Below, piece after piece: positions 63,939 to 64,000 of a stretch of 64,000 nt of DNA. The translations under genes were made by a program, and so were the position numbers. The notes under the pieces were generated by a model. That model made no database searches. It was not told the origin of the DNA and saw nothing but the letters and a program-made list of their open reading frames with translations. This stretch comes from Purshia tridentata. Lineage: Eukaryota > Streptophyta > Magnoliopsida > Rosales > Rosaceae. The stretch is taken from assembly GCA_003254885.1 (NCBI GenBank), contig QANT01005818.1, positions 25,182 through 89,181 on the forward strand. The letters run 5' to 3'. The first letter of the stretch is position 1. Every line of letters starts with the position of its first letter.

Positions 63939-64000
63939 TTGGTGAACAAATTTAGTGAGTAAATTCGGTGACTCTACCTAACATTATTGTCTGATGAATC

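Overview
The window is nuclear DNA from a dicot plant. Genes are widely spaced, with GT-AG introns, AT-rich spacers and CT/GA microsatellites near transcript starts. The proteins are plant-specific or plant-like: a thylakoid TatB, MTB of the m6A writer complex, a DCR-type BAHD acyltransferase, an SRC2-like C2 protein, a UPF0496 protein and DETOXIFICATION transporters. A woody rosid, perhaps Rosaceae, is a guess from overall impression and was not tested. No prokaryotic or viral operon and no autonomous retrotransposon ORF was seen.

Layout. 0.3-5.0 kb (-): 5' part of a C2-GRAM gene (BAGP1-like) that runs off the left edge. 6.0-6.3 kb (-): a broken BTB/POZ fragment. 6.8-12.7 kb (+): an uncharacterised basic, probably nuclear protein with a leader exon and a small upstream ORF. 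15.2-17.0 kb (+): an uncharacterised two-exon gene. 18.2-19.0 kb: a non-autonomous element with terminal inverted repeats. 22.1-24.5 kb (+): HCF106/TatB. 25.1-30.6 kb (-): MTB (METTL14 homologue). 32.3-34.3 kb (-): BAHD acyltransferase. 36.5-37.8 kb (-): UPF0496. 38.9-39.7 kb (-): SRC2-like. 40.8-44.0 kb (+): fibrillarin, with site II and telo-box promoter motifs and two related C/D snoRNAs in intron 5. 45.7-46.8 kb (-): two tRNA-Leu genes with anticodons CAA and UAA. 47.3-60.7 kb (-): a tandem array of MATE transporters, three intact and one pseudogene. 61-64 kb: no convincing protein gene, a promoter-like stretch, and a 0.5 kb MITE-like element with strong terminal inverted repeats.

The genes do not form one pathway. 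Two themes stand out. The first is ribosome and RNA modification: fibrillarin plus its intronic guide RNAs, the m6A subunit MTB, and the tRNA-Leu pair. The second is the MATE array, where identical internal exon lengths show recent tandem duplication and the third copy shows decay by deletion. Exon boundaries were read by eye from splice signals and reading-frame continuity. In every complete gene model the exon lengths sum to a multiple of three. I did not find a clearly undescribed biological system. The doubled snoRNA in fibrillarin intron 5 and an isolated miRNA-like foldback at 55.5 kb are the best leads.
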